Positions 1 through 11,669 of a stretch of DNA of 64,000 nucleotides are shown piece after piece. Made by a program: the position numbers and the translations under genes. The stretch covers positions 124,001-188,000 of the forward strand of contig JAKLMB010000002.1 in assembly GCA_022813625.1 (NCBI GenBank). The letters run 5' to 3'. The notes below the pieces were generated by a model. That model worked only from the letters and a program-made list of their open reading frames with translations, was not told the DNA's origin and did no database searches. The DNA comes from Aaosphaeria pasadenensis. Its lineage: Eukaryota > Ascomycota > Dothideomycetes > Pleosporales. How positions within the stretch are numbered: the first letter of the stretch is position 1; every line of letters starts with the position of its first letter.

Positions 1-1073
1 AGACGCCACGGTATCTGGGGATATTAACCATGCCATCCGATGACGCCGTCCCTGGCGGACGAGTATGATGTCCGACTCCCTGAAGGCCGCCTCGAAATGA
101 TATCTCGTTGTGGGAGCTTGATGGCAGTGACCGTTGTTGTGTCTGAAGACGGGTACGAAGAACCTCATGGGGATAAGTGGCGGATGTTGCGCAGATTTTG
201 CTTAGAATCGTGGCCGATAATACACCCACCCAGTGAACCTCTTCATCAGTATTCGTCGCTTGACCCATTTCTAATCCTGTGAACCTCATCTTGAAGTATT
301 CATAGAGCGGAAATTGTATGGCAACGTGCGTAAGACCAAGTAACGCTGGGGCCAAGCCAGAGTAGAATGCGCCGATACCCTCCATTCTGTACATTTTGCG
401 GAATGCGTCGAAAGTTCCCTTGTATTGCCATGGCGGTCGATACTCTTCTGCTGTGTGGGAGCTCACTTGGGACATAAGTCGAGTTTTGATGACCCATATC
501 GGATTAGTTGCTAGCGTCGAGCATGCGCCGGCCGTGATAGACGCGGATATGCGAGATAGCCACTTGTTGTCTAGCAAAATTTGTCAACATGTCGAATCGA
601 CATCTAAGCACCACCAACTAACCTATTTGCGTGTAGAAAAAATCCTTAGAGTAATCATACACGCTCATGTAGACGGCCCATGTCGGAATGTATCCGAGTA
701 ACATCGGGCCGAGACCTCTGTATAAACCTTTGACGCCATCTTCTGTCCATATCACACGCGCAGTCCCCGCGAGGCCTCGATATACTGCGCGGGTAGGTCT
801 TCCATGGTTTCGGGGCCGGAATGCTCCCTGAGCTTGAAGCCGAGTCTTGATGACGTCGAGCGGGCAGGTCACGATGCCAGAAGCGATACCGGCCGCAGCA
901 CCACAGATGGCATTGACGGAGGAGTTTGGAAGGTTCGCACACCTCACAGCAAGGCTAGAGAAGGGTTTGGGAGGGGGTGAGGAGTTATAAGAAGAATTCG
1001 AGGTCGTCGTCGTCGCATACCGTTCTTTTGAGGTAGTCGGGGACGGCGGCGGCTCGGGTGCTTCGGTGGACAT
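1..1073 (-). CDS. Mitochondrial carrier, NAD+/pyrimidine-nucleotide carrier branch (3' end cut off)
   Basis: Inner-membrane solute carrier read from an ATG at 1073. Exon 1 is 623-1073 and exon 2 runs from 570 past the window edge; the 52-base intron 571-622 starts GTTAGT and ends CTAG, and the reading frame continues across it. Three carrier-repeat signatures are visible: PLDVIKTRLQ (residues 71-80), NPIWVIKTR (173-181) and YPHEVLRTRLQ in the last repeat. The tryptophan in the second signature and the PHEVLRTR form of the third are known from the yeast YIA6/YEA6 NAD+ carriers and their folate, FAD and pyrimidine-nucleotide relatives, so import of NAD+ or a related nucleotide is inferred. The first 40 residues are Ser/Pro-rich and unlike a carrier core; a short extra intron there (GTATGC near 1020) cannot be excluded. 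It is divergent from QCR7. The family is certain, the substrate is not. Confidence 0.9.
571..622 (-). other. Spliceosomal intron in the carrier gene
   Basis: A 52-base intron on the minus strand with donor GTTAGT and acceptor GCTAG. It joins the codon ATA plus G to AC, giving Ile-Asp-Asn-Lys-Trp, and links carrier repeat 1 to repeat 2. Confidence 0.85.
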
Positions 1074-1678
1074 GGTGGGAGGCTGTTCATGATGGAAAGA
1101 TCAGAGAAAAGCATTAAGTTTTTTCAGATAGTGATATCCTACAGGCCGTCGTCCCCTTTACAGTGCCTCAGTGTGCGGAAACCCCGCAGCACTCGAGTGA
1201 CACAATAGCTAGCGGTCGAGCAGATCCATTGACCGTCGGACGCAAGATGCAGGGCGGGGATCGAAGCGATGCCGGGTCGATTACGTTTGTTGGAGTGATG
1301 ATCTGTCGCTGCGATGGGCGGCGACGGGTTGTTCAACTATACGCACGCAAATGACTCGCGACCTGAGGATGAGAGGGAACGTCTGGCTAGGCACACGAAA
1401 GAGAGAGAGAGAGGGAGAGGGAGAGAGACAGACAGAGAGGGACTGACGATAGGAACAAGTACGAAAGTGCGGTGGGGAAGGATGGCACATGGATTGCAAG
1501 CTTGCTAGTCTTTTGCCAAGCTTCGGCGTTCAGCGACCAGCCAATTCGCTTCGAGCATTTCAACCTTACGAACCTTGAGAACTTCATCGACGACACTTCA
1601 GTGACTTCCTCTCCCGACCGACCCCAGCACCCGCTACCTCCACACAACTCTGATCCATCCTCAGAGCGCCCCGAAACG
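1074..1678. promoter_or_regulatory. Divergent intergenic region between the carrier and QCR7
   Basis: About 600 bases separate the two start codons, so this stretch must hold both promoters. A purine-rich GA repeat lies at 1400-1441. No clear TATA box was seen. Short open frames here lack codon or protein character. Confidence 0.5.
1400..1441. repeat. GA-rich microsatellite
   Basis: An imperfect (GA)n tract interrupted by GGGA and CAGA units, about 240 bases upstream of the QCR7 start codon. Such polypurine tracts are common in fungal promoters and leaders. Confidence 0.9.
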
Positions 1679-2292
1679 ATGTCCGCGCCGTCGCTCGCAC
1701 CCTTCATTCTCAAGCGCCCCTGGCTGCAGAAGTTCGTGTCGCCACTCGCCAAGTGGTATGTGAACGCTGCGGGCTACAGGCAACTCGGATTGAGGTATGA
1801 ATACCCTCTAAAATTGGCCAATTCCATGCTGGAGTGTCGCATAGTCACACTGGCACTGGATGGTGACTGCTAGGACGATGGATTAACACCAATTCCTCCG
1901 TAGGGCCGATGATTTGATCCCGGAAGAGAACAACACTGTTCAGCTTGCCCTCAAGCGTCTCCCACCGAAGGAGGCTTACGACCGTGTCTTCCGTCTGCGA
2001 CGAGCTTTCCAGGTAGATATGACCGTTGATGGAGGATTGCTAGAGACATTGCTAAGATTCTATAGTTGTCCGTTGCACACCAGCTTCTCCCTAAGGCGGA
2101 GTGGACCAAGCCGGAAGAAGTAAGACAGACATGGACAGCGAGTAAAGAAACCATCACATCTGACAATCGCTGCAGGACACTCCATACCTAACCGAAGCCA
2201 TCCAGACGGTCGAGGCCGAGATGAAGGAGCGTGAGGATTTGGAGGCCATGGTGATCACCAAGAGGCAGCGAATTGCCAAGGTTGCCCACTAG
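1679..2292 (+). CDS. QCR7: Cytochrome bc1 complex subunit 7 (14 kDa, QCR7)
   Basis: A small subunit of ubiquinol-cytochrome c reductase (respiratory complex III), on the matrix side of the inner mitochondrial membrane. Four exons: 1679-1794, 1904-2012, 2066-2119 and 2176-2292, giving 131 residues, close to the roughly 127 of yeast Qcr7. Family hallmarks read across the junctions: KWYVNAAGYRQLGLR, then ADDLIPEENNTVQLALKRLP, then AYDRVFRLRRAFQ, then LSVAHQLLPKAEWTKPEE, with a charged C-terminal helix rich in Glu, Lys and Arg. All three introns are short (53-109 bases) with GTATGA, GTAGAT and GTAAGA donors. The ATG at 1679 is chosen because the family begins just before this helix. No separate targeting peptide is seen, as is usual for this subunit. 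Confidence 0.96.
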
Positions 2293-3610
2293 AAAGGGTG
2301 TAAATAAGACCGTTATCGAATTTCCTTTGAATCAGTGGAGGTGGAGGGAGGGAAAAACTGTGCATTAGAGTGTATATCAGCAAGACATCTCCTTCGCAGT
2401 ACTGTTCTGATACTACGATCCCCAACGACTTTGGATCAAATCAAGATTTGCCACATTATAGTATTTCGTTCCAAGACCGTCTTGTGAATTGCCGGTACCC
2501 TTTGGTGCCTCGACCATTCTGCATGTGAAAGGACAGGATTTTAAAATACAGCTTACTCCGTACTTCGAAAGAAATTGGCACTGATTTGCGAAAGATTGGT
2601 CTCAATTGTGCCTTTGGCTAGCGGATAGATATCAATCGTTGCCAATGGCTTCACAGGATCCAATCTATCGGCGGTATCCAATTTCCTATGTAAATGGCAC
2701 CCACGAAACCTTCCTTACAAACTCAATCAGCAGGTCACCAAATCAGTACAACTACTATATATTTGCCTTTTATTCTTTCCAATGCATGATTCTACTTAAG
2801 TTCGATGAGTTCCATATCGCGATAGTCAGGGCATACCAAGAAGCTGCGATTCACTTGTGCTAGGGACATGGCGCCAATTCTTAAAAACTAACTCTATAGA
2901 TACCTCACGGCTTCTGTTAAGACTAGAGTAAGTCTAGTTATAGTCAAGAGGTTGTTCGATCATACATTCGAGGATGAGTACCCAAGTCGTGCTAAAATTC
3001 ATACCGGCAGCTGCCTTACCACATCTGAATGTGGTAATAATACAATTACAATGATAATACAATATCAAACCCCGAATTCTGAAATGATACCCAAATTTAA
3101 TGAACATCGTAGAATTGATAGGATGATCGCACATGAAAACAAATAAAGTGTTACTCCACAAAGTGCATCTTGTGTTATCGTGCAAGAGAAGCTCTCAATA
3201 GTAACAAGTAAAACAACAATCGGTCTGAATTATCACGAAATCGCAGTAACCTCGTAATTGAAACAACTTATGTCCCATTGTGTTATCATGATACATATTC
3301 GAGTTTTCATTTGCAGAAAATCCATTTGTCAGCGCGAGATCATGTGCCTAGGCGTCAGCCCGATCGCCAGACTCGGGTTCCATCGATTCCCCCGCACGCG
3401 CACCACGCGTCAGATTCGAAACTTGTCCCATCTTTCGGATGGGCATGAAAATTCTCTACAATATCTTGCATGCTATTCTATACGTCACCGTTTGCACGAA
3501 TTTTGGTATGTGGGAATTTCTCAGGCGAATGGAATCGACAAGTGCTGACTTAGAGGCCACGATAACAGAGACGAAGGTTGTCACCAGTGATGCAATCGGC
3601 GCCGTTGACC
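2293..3610. other. Intergenic, AT-rich, no gene seen
   Basis: About 1.3 kb between QCR7 and the DNA glycosylase. It holds the QCR7 3' region, one copy of TACTCCGTA at 2554-2562 and a visibly AT-rich middle part around 2880-3250. No open frame here shows convincing coding character. The glycosylase promoter must lie in the last few hundred bases. Confidence 0.6.
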
Positions 3611-5246
3611 ATGTCCTCTTTACGGCGCTCGGCGCGTATCTCGATGAACAGTAACAATGTTACATCCGAAACAGACCCTAATGGCACGACCTCGAAGATT
3701 GGGGCAAAGTACGTGAAGAAGCCGACTGCCACGATGAAGAAGCGTAAAAGTAGTGCAATCCCTACGGACAACAACGTAGCAAGCAGCGTCAATGACCCGC
3801 CAGAGAACTTTGCAATTCCTGATGCTCCAGCAACACCTCTTCCAAAGAGACGTAAAGCACAGCCTTCTGAATCACCGGCTAGACCCCCACCATTCACGCC
3901 GACGCCTTCAGGAGTCGGGCTCATCGCTTCGTCCACTGAATCCGGTCATCCTCTCGAGGACCTAGCCGGCTTCAAACCGCGACCAGCTGAGCCACATGCG
4001 ACCAACGCACCTCTATCCACCCCCGGAGGAACACGCGTGGTCGCTTATTCCTCTTCGCCCATCAAGGCTCCATCAGCGTCACAAGAAGAGACAGCATCAA
4101 CGACTAAAAAGAGGAAGGCCAAAGAACTTGTTCCTCCGGATGTTGGCGCACTGCCGCATCCCACCTCGACGATTGATACATTATTGAAAGACGCATGCGA
4201 GCACTTGTGTAAAGTCGACCCGAAACTGAAGAATTTGATCGATAACCATGAGTGCAAGATGTTCACGCCAGAAGGGTTGAGGGAGGTCATCGATCCTTTT
4301 ACCGCTCTAGCCAGCGGTATCATCGGGCAGCAGGTACGTATGCTTACCTCTGGTCATGCTTCATGAGACTTGGACGAAGTCAATATTTCCATGCTTGGCT
4401 AACCATATCAACGTTTCAGGTGTCAGGTCAAGCCGCGGCTTCCATACGTAAGAAGTTCACCGCCCTCTTCCCTGATACCCACCCGTCGTTTCCTACTCCC
4501 GCACAGGTGACCCAAGAAGAAATTTCCACACTCCGAACTGCGGGCCTCTCGCAGCGCAAAGCAGAGTACATCCAAGGATTGGCAGAGAAATTCACGACCG
4601 GAGAGTTAAGCGCACAGATGCTGGTCAGTGCAAGCGATGAGGATCTAATTGCAAAATTGGTAGCGGTACGGGGCCTCGGGAGGTGGAGCGTCGAGATGTT
4701 TGCATGTTTTGGCTTGAAGAGAATGGTAAGTGCCTTCAAGTCGTAGCCTCTGGCAGATGCTCACACTTCTGGTGCCAGGATGTTTTCAGCACGGGGGACT
4801 TAGGCGTGCAGTAAGTTTGTTTTCCTTGCACTCAATGAGGGTAGCCTTGACTAGGCCATTAGTATTGATCCTTGCTTTACCAATTGATCAGCGTCAAACT
4901 TCGTCAAGTTGACCACTGCTAACTGCCCCGTAGAAGAGGCATAGCGACCTACGTAGGCAAAGGTAGGCGGCACCAGCAACTTGACACCAGACTCGAACTT
5001 ACTATAGAGCAGACGTATCGAAATTGAAGGCAAAGGGTGGCAAGTGGAAGTACATGTCTGAGAAGGATATGCTTGACACGGCCGCGCCGTTTTCCCCCTA
5101 CCGGTACGTTCTAGCCCGAGCTTATCCTATCAAGATATTTCGGTTACATACCCACCGTTGCTAACGACTTGAACAGCTCACTGTTTATGTGGTACATGTG
5201 GAGAATTTGTGATGTAGATATCAGCGTCCTCCAGAAGGAGGACTAG
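3611..5246 (+). CDS. MAG1: 3-methyladenine DNA glycosylase (AlkA/MAG1 type, HhH-GPD)
   Basis: A base-excision-repair enzyme that removes alkylated purines such as 3-methyladenine; nuclear. Six exons: 3611-4333, 4420-4725, 4779-4810, 4934-4962, 5010-5103 and 5177-5246, totalling 417 residues. The N-terminal ~170 residues are disordered, Pro/Ser/Thr-rich and carry basic clusters (KKRKSS, PKRRK, KKRKAK) that look like nuclear localisation signals. The catalytic core holds FTALASGIIGQQVSGQAA, the helix-hairpin-helix VAVRGLGRWSVEMF (around 327-340) and the DVFSTGDLGVQ loop. D350 in DLGVQ is the expected catalytic aspartate. The tail KGGKWKYMSEKDM and SLFMWYMWRI is also typical. The start at 3611 (GACC before ATG, giving MSSLRRSARI) is preferred; an in-frame ATG at 3590 is possible. 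The 29-base exon 4 is unusually small. Confidence 0.94.
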
Positions 5247-8200
5247 ACGGATTTCAGTACGGAGTAGAGTGGCGAACTGGCCATCATTAGTCAATGCAGA
5301 GCATTTTTGCGTAACATGTGTCGCATCTTGGCTACATTCATGATTTGACCAGGCCAATATATGGGTTTTCTAGAGGACTCTGGCATGGCGTAGCGCAGAG
5401 CAGGTGACGTTGCAGTACATATCAGACGGCAGCCTGTCAATTTTTCCTTCCTGCATTGTAGGGACCAAGGAATGGGGCCACGCTCACTTTTGATTTGCGA
5501 TCGCGAGCATTCCTCGCTTCTCCGTGCCAAATCGAGACCGTGAGCGCATCATGCATGTAAATACCCAATCCGATCTGCAAGATATTGACAGATTGGGTGC
5601 TGAAGGGGCAAAGCGGGAAGGAAAGTGGACCACCCTGTGTGAATGTGCCTAGGACTGGTACATGCCTTGGACATATCACATGAAATCTGTTGTAACACAG
5701 CGGCGCCCAGATCCGCTTCGTTTTCGCCTCGCGGTATGTGTATGACGGAGATGCATCTACTCCGTACATACCATCTGATTATGGTAATCATGGCAACACC
5801 ACAACTCGTATTGATGCCTGTTCAGTTGGCCGACATCTCTACATGACGATCTGGACGGGGGGAACGAAACACTCGCAGTGGTTCCAACTATCGTTTTAGG
5901 TTCATAGCATCCGATCGATTCAGCTACTGGCCGTTAAGCGGTCAGGAAACCTGGTAACAACGGTGAATCGTTTCTAACGGTCATTGGTGAGGGGGTTTCT
6001 CCGTTTTCAAGGGGCCGGGGTGCCGCAGGCGTGAACCGTGGATCGATTTCAAAGCGCTTCTGATTGAGCATAGGGAAGGAGTCCCTGTGTGACGATCAGC
6101 ATCTTCAAGTATGGCGAAGGAAAGAAAATGTCGAGCTACAGATGACATTTTGGTATACTCCGCATCGTGCATGCTATGTCTTATTCCGCGAGTGGATGGG
6201 GAAAAGTACCAACTCGTCAAGTTACATCGAGTGTTTTGAATGGAGAACCCCGCAAGCTGCAAAGCTCAAAGGGGTCCATAGATGATTCAATGGCCCGTTC
6301 CCCAAAGTAACAGCTGACTGCTCGGTGTGTGTAGAGGGAGAGTTGACAGTGGACATGATCCAGCCACATCCAACGCAAAATGGGTAGATGATGGCCGACT
6401 TCGCTCGTCGAGGGTTACACTGACCGTTTCTCGCAAGCTGTTGGACCATTCAAAGCACGGTGGAGAAGAGGAAGGTGCGGCATAGGCTTCCGCGATTTGA
6501 TGTGGACCAAAGCCGGTGTATCATAGGATTCTGAGCTGCATGTGCTACTCAGTCTATTCTTTCAACAGTCTGCTGTACAGAGTATGTGTGTTACAATTGT
6601 TTTTTGTTGTTTGTTTTTTCTCTGGCGGCTGCAATGGAAGTAAAGCCAGTGCTTAGGAGAGTGCCCAAGTAACACAGAAACTGCAGGGAAGACCTTTTAC
6701 TCCCGAACCACAGATTGATCTAAGCAGGGGACCGCATGTTGTAATGCTCTTTGGGCGTTGACAGGTCTTGACGTCTGCTCGGGCAGAGTGCCCTGTCATC
6801 TGCAGTGCGAGTATGCACTGTATAGTGCTGTAGAGCAACCCGTAGGTGCATGTACCTATGTACCATGTATGTTCATGGACATGTTGGTCGTCCAGTGAAA
6901 GAAATGCAAGCTGGGTCTATCGATGTACGATATAGCTAGGCTCGCTATCGACTGTAATTGGTTTGCGGTATCAACCGAGTACTCCGTAGTGTATGAACAA
7001 TGTATCAAGGTGGAGTTGAGGTTGTATTCTGAGTCTCAGGGTTGTGACGAATAGAATGTCTACTGATGTGTTTCAAACGAAGCCATTCCCCAGACCGGAA
7101 GGAAAATCGCAATCTGGTCGATCGTTTGCCAGCGAATGAAGATCAGAACTATGGTTGATGTGATTTTGGAGATCATGTTGGCGCCGTGATTGGAAGTACG
7201 GAACATGGATGATTAAAATGTTATCAGGAGGCTCTAATGAATTTCGTGCCATGCCGTATGCTTGCTTGTAAATTGTCAAGACCAAAATTTGCTGATTGCA
7301 AGGTGAACTCCGTAGATAAGATAGAGAAAGCGACGGGGGTTACGAGTAGATGGTGATTGGAATAGCGATGTAGTTAGTCAGTTAGGTAGCAAGGGAGGAA
7401 TGAGGTAATTACTTGTGAGATGGATCAAGGTGTCATATCTTGTCTTGAGTCTTGACCTGTCCTAGGTATGATCCTATAATGTGTATTTGTTGGTGGTTGA
7501 CCCAGGCGTGTGGCGCCAATAGACTCCATCCCTTTCCGCGCCCGCTAGGCTAGTCCCAAGGCGGATTGGGAGCCGCCCCCTTCGGGCGATCTCCAGGGAA
7601 TCTCGATGTGGACTAGCAGGGATGGCGTGCAGATGAGCCAACGCTACGCTCTCGAGTCTCTATTGACACGGCCCCCTCAACGCCTCATCAGCCAATTCCA
7701 TCCCATCCGCGACGAGCGACGAACAACTAACGATGTGGTGTTTGGATAACCTCGTGCAGCCTGCAAAGCACCGTTGCCCATACAAGTGCTCTGTCGCCCC
7801 CTGGTCTCAGATGGAGGAGGGGTGGCCGCGCGGCTATCGATTGGGATGCCGTTGTTTCGTCTTTGCCAGCATCGGTGTCATCAGATTTCAAGGCATCGGA
7901 AGATGAAGTCAGAGACCGTGAGAGGGCTACCTAGGGATTTCCTCTCCTTGTCCGTCATCCTGTACAAGCCTTTCGCATCGTTTTCTCTTGTCCAGCCCAG
8001 TAGTATTAGCTAGCCAGCCCAGCGATAAGGTGACCAGCAGTGCGGTAGGGAGAGGTCGCATAACGGGCAGGGCGTCCGCGGCGTGCAGCGGACGGACATG
8101 ACTCTCTGACAGCGGAGGCGTGGCTCGTTGGAGAGTTCCCGACTAAAAACAGTTCAAGCATTTAGGTAGGACTCAGGAGCAGTATTGGCTGGCTGTCCGT

Positions 8201-9636
8201 GAAGGTGCATTATTGGCGAGTTGGAAAGCAGGGTGGATTCTTGCTAGGAACATTCAGCCGAGGATGGCAATAATAATGGTGAATGCGCGGCCACACTGCT
8301 ATCAACAAGTCATGCGCTTTGTGCAAGCTCCATGGCCCATCTACGGTGCGAAAAAGTTCGTAGGCACCTTGAGAAAAAAAGGAAAAAAGTCCTATGAAGG
8401 TGATTCGATCGGCTTTGGGTCGAGGCAAGACATTGTGATTGCCGTCGGCTTCTGTCCTCTGGCTGGTCTATAATTCGGTACGACAAGTCTAGGCGATATC
8501 CAAGATGAAACGAATTCCAAGGACGAATGCTAGCTGACTGGCAATAGTGCGCGGATTTATTGTGGAGAAATCAGGATTTGCGGAAGCCGTGGCTAGTGCT
8601 ATGGGAGTCTGGAATATGGGAATGATGAATAGAGACGCTTGCTACGCTGGCTCCGTACAGACTCCAGACTCTAGAGTAGGTACTCTATAGAAGCAAATCA
8701 GAGGTTTCCCGTCATTGACGTCGCCCCTTCGCGGTTGGAGGCGGCCGTCTAATCTGCTAGGGGTGGGAGTATCGGATTGACACATGGGATGATGGGATTG
8801 ATTGATCCCTTGGACAACAAAATGAGACAAAACATGTCCGACGCACGAGCGCAAGCCGGCGCGACCGCAGGCATTCATTCACTCATAGTTATAGAATGTT
8901 GGCAGCTAGCGGATCGAGATCATTGGATGGAGTGAGTTGCAAGGCGAACCGTTCGTTACAAATACATGTACTGTGTACTCCGTACTGCGTAGTATTTCTT
9001 TAAATGATTGGGTGGATCAGAAACACTTTTAGTGTGGACAATAGTAGATGATGACCAGAGGGTGAGGATAATTTTCTTGTTGAAGGTGTCGGGGCACGGA
9101 TAAGCGTTGGGAAGGGAAGAGGCGTGAAGAGGCGCGAGGAGGCGTGGGAAGTCGCGGCTGGCGGTGGGGGGAGGGAGGGGGGGCTTGCGCGGCATTACTG
9201 TGTATACTTTGTAGAGGCGATCGCGAGGCCAACGCGAAAGCAGAGGAGAGTATCCCTAGGTTAGGTAACTAGCAAGAAAGCATCGAGCGAAGAAGCACAT
9301 AGGTATGCACATAAGTGCGGAGTACACATTCCAACAAGACGAACAGAAGATAGAATGAAGCGATTGAATGGTACGGAGTAGATGTGAGAGTAACTATAGA
9401 AACATCATCGTCGTTGTCGTCATTGGCTTACACAGTAGATCGGAGTACGGAGTAACAAGTACTTGGTATTTAGTGCCTACTAGGTACCTGGATAGACAAA
9501 GCATCATTTCATTATTGCTTAGGATGTGTTTCGTAGAATCGGTATTAAGTGTGTTTCCAACTTTATGATGATGATGAACGAACGATGAGCAAGAATCATA
9601 CCTAGGTGGTTTAATTAAATCATTAGACGCATTTGT

Positions 9637-9669
9637 TCATTTCATTTCATTTCATTTTATTTCATTCAT
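9637..9669. repeat. ATTTC pentamer repeat
   Basis: About six tandem copies of a TTCAT/ATTTC unit, slightly imperfect at the 3' end. Simple sequence in the ECM33 upstream region. Confidence 0.9.
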
Positions 9670-9696
9670 CCCCTACCAACGATGATAGGTACAGTA

Positions 9697-9745
9697 GGTA
9701 CTTGTACAAGTACATACTGTCTGTGTACTTGTACTTGTTCATACA
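9697..9745. repeat. Cluster of GTACTTGTAC-like inverted repeats
   Basis: Contains the perfect palindrome ACTTGTACAAGT followed by GTGTACTTGTACTTGT, so copies of GTACTTGTAC occur on both strands within 50 bases. It could form hairpins or be a clustered factor site; function unknown. Confidence 0.6.
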
Positions 9746-9867
9746 TGGTCGGTACCTGGATATTATTTTATTTAATAGTTGACCGGGTGAAAGAGGGCAA
9801 GCGCGAGCCTTTAGTTGTCCGTGCTTCACGGTGGTCTTCATACAAACATACCCCTGTCAGCTTCTCG

Positions 9868-9890
9868 ACGCCAACGCCAACGCCAACGCC
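9868..9890. repeat. GCCAAC hexamer repeat
   Basis: Just over three copies of a six-base ACGCCA unit in the probable ECM33 leader. Confidence 0.8.
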
Positions 9891-9947
9891 ATTCCCAATC
9901 TCTCATCCCTACCAAACTGTTTTCCCCTTTCCCGTCAACCATACGAC

Positions 9948-10022
9948 TCCTTCAACTCTTCTTCCTTCTCTTCCTTCTTTCTTCTTCATCTACTCTCTCT
10001 CGCTCTCTCTCCTTCCCTCCCC
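9948..10022 (+). promoter_or_regulatory. Pyrimidine-rich CT tract upstream of ECM33
   Basis: A long run of almost only C and T on the coding strand, 350-430 bases before the ATG. Such CT blocks commonly lie near transcription starts of strongly expressed filamentous-fungal genes, so it probably marks the core promoter or 5' leader. Confidence 0.55.
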
Positions 10023-10372
10023 ATCACACCTTCATTACCAAACCTTCTTCTTCTAGCTCGCCTGCCTCGGCGTTCCTAAGGTACTACTACTAATCGTTAC
10101 TCTTCTTTTCAACTCCTCCTTCTAAAGGGCCTTTCTTCTTACACTCGCTGTTTGTTGTCTTGTGTCCACATTCTTCAAAATCAACACACACACATCCATC
10201 ATCACCCTGTATTCAGAGCGCGGTCTATCGCACTCCATCGTGATCACTCCCACTCTCGAAAGGTTCGTTCGTTCCACACATCCCCTTGGCGTACCAATCG
10301 CTTCAGTAGACGCGTTGCTGATCCATCTGCACACTACAGCTACCCAATTGCTTCGACATCTCCGCCCACATA

Positions 10373-11669
10373 ATGTCTCTCTCAAAGTACGCCGTGCCTG
10401 TTCTGGCCGTCGCTGGCTCTGCCTACGGTATGTCGACACACCCTGAGTCCTCACAGATGTTACCTCACCAATACTAACCAATCCTTTTCTCCAACAGCTG
10501 CCTGCAGTGCTTCTCCCTCGCCCACCGTCACCGTCCAGAACGCTGGTGATGTCGCCGCTTTCACCACCTGCCGTACCTTCTCTGGCAGCATCGCCGTCGC
10601 AACCGGCGCCACCGACTTCCAGCTCAGCGGCGTCCGGGAGCTCAATGGCAACTTGGTCGTCTTGAACAACACCCAGATCAGTGGCATCTCGGCTGACAGC
10701 TTGGAGACCATCAAGGGTACCTTCAGACTGGACAACCTCGAGTCCCTCACCAGCCTCAGCTTCCCCAAGTTGACCCAGGTGGAGGAGATCGAGTGGACTT
10801 CCCTCTCCAGGCTCGACACCATTGGCTTCGACTCCGAGGTCACAGAGGCCGACTCTGTCAAGATTGAGAACACTTTCCTTTCCTCCCTCAAGGGAATCAA
10901 CCTTGCCACCGTCAAGACCCTCAAGCTTGCCAATAACAAGCAGATCAACGATATCACCATGGAGAACCTGGGCAATGTGTCCGAGATTCTCGACTTCTCG
11001 GACAACAACGTTGACGTCAACGTCTCCCTTCCCAACTTGCTCTGGGCTTCCAACATGACCTTCCGCAACGTCTCCTCCCTGGATCTCCCCTCCCTCGAGA
11101 CCCTCAACGGCTCCTTCAACTTGGTCAACAACGCTTTCTTGAGCTTCAAGGCCCCCAATCTCACCACCATTGGCGGTGCTCTCTCCTTCGTCTCCAACAC
11201 CGAGTTGACCAACCTCACTCTCCCCGAGCTGACCGAGGTCAAGGAGAACCTCGAGATCGCCAACAACACCAAGCTCCACAAGATTGACGGCATTCCCAAG
11301 CTCAAGACCATCCGCGGTGCTCTTGACTTCAACGGAAACATGTCCGAGTAAGTTTTTTCAATGGCCATGATACTACGTACAAGACTAACGATCTGTAGGG
11401 TTGCCCTTCCGGCCATCAACCACATCTTCGGTGCCTTCAACCTCCAGTCTACTGGCGATATCGACTGCGACAAGGACTTCAAGCCTCTCAAGTCCTCCGG
11501 CAAGATCGAGGGAAGGTACTTCTGCAAGGGCAATGTCGCCAAGCCTGGTGGTGAGGGCACCACCCCCACTGTCACCGGATCAGGAGCTTCCAAGACCAAC
11601 GCTGCTTCTCCCGCCAATGTTGGATCTAATGTCCTCATGGCTGGTCTCGCCGCCGCCTTCTTCTTGTAA
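10373..11669 (+). CDS. ECM33: GPI-anchored cell-wall protein of the Ecm33/Sps2 family
   Basis: A secreted GPI-anchored protein needed for wall organisation in yeasts and moulds. Exons 10373-10427, 10498-11347 and 11399-11669 give 391 residues. An N-terminal signal peptide (MSLSKYAVPVLAVAGSAYA, cut near residues 19-20) is interrupted by the first intron, a position usual for the family. The middle is a receptor-L/leucine-rich-like solenoid with repeating LxxLxxI-type strands and several N-x-S/T sites (NNT, NVS, NLT, NMS). The C-terminus is a short Gly/Ser/Thr/Ala-rich stalk, small residues, then a hydrophobic tail (NVLMAGLAAAFFL), which fits a GPI attachment signal. Codon use is strongly C-ending, as expected for high expression, and this produces long spurious open frames on the opposite strand. 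A long CT-rich leader precedes the gene. Confidence 0.95.

Larger units (their letters stand above)
5247..10372. other. Gene-poor stretch of 5.1 kb upstream of ECM33
   Basis: No protein or RNA gene could be supported here. Open frames are short, overlap on both strands and mostly lack an ATG. It holds six exact copies of TACGGAGTA/TACTCCGTA (5258, 5758, 6980, 8976, 9372, 9446), repeats at 9637-9669, 9697-9745 and 9868-9890, and a pyrimidine tract at 9948-10022. The last part is probably the long promoter and leader of the ECM33 gene. An unrecognised noncoding RNA cannot be excluded. Confidence 0.6.

Noticed and set aside
5437..5769. 110-codon minus-strand frame in the gene-poor region
   Set aside because: Contains a motif copy (5758-5766) and lacks coding character.
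10122..11638. Two open frames of 385 and 392 codons on the minus strand
   Set aside because: They lie opposite the well-supported ECM33 gene and come from its C-ending codon bias. Their translations are repetitive Leu/Val/Glu or Ser/Arg without domain character.
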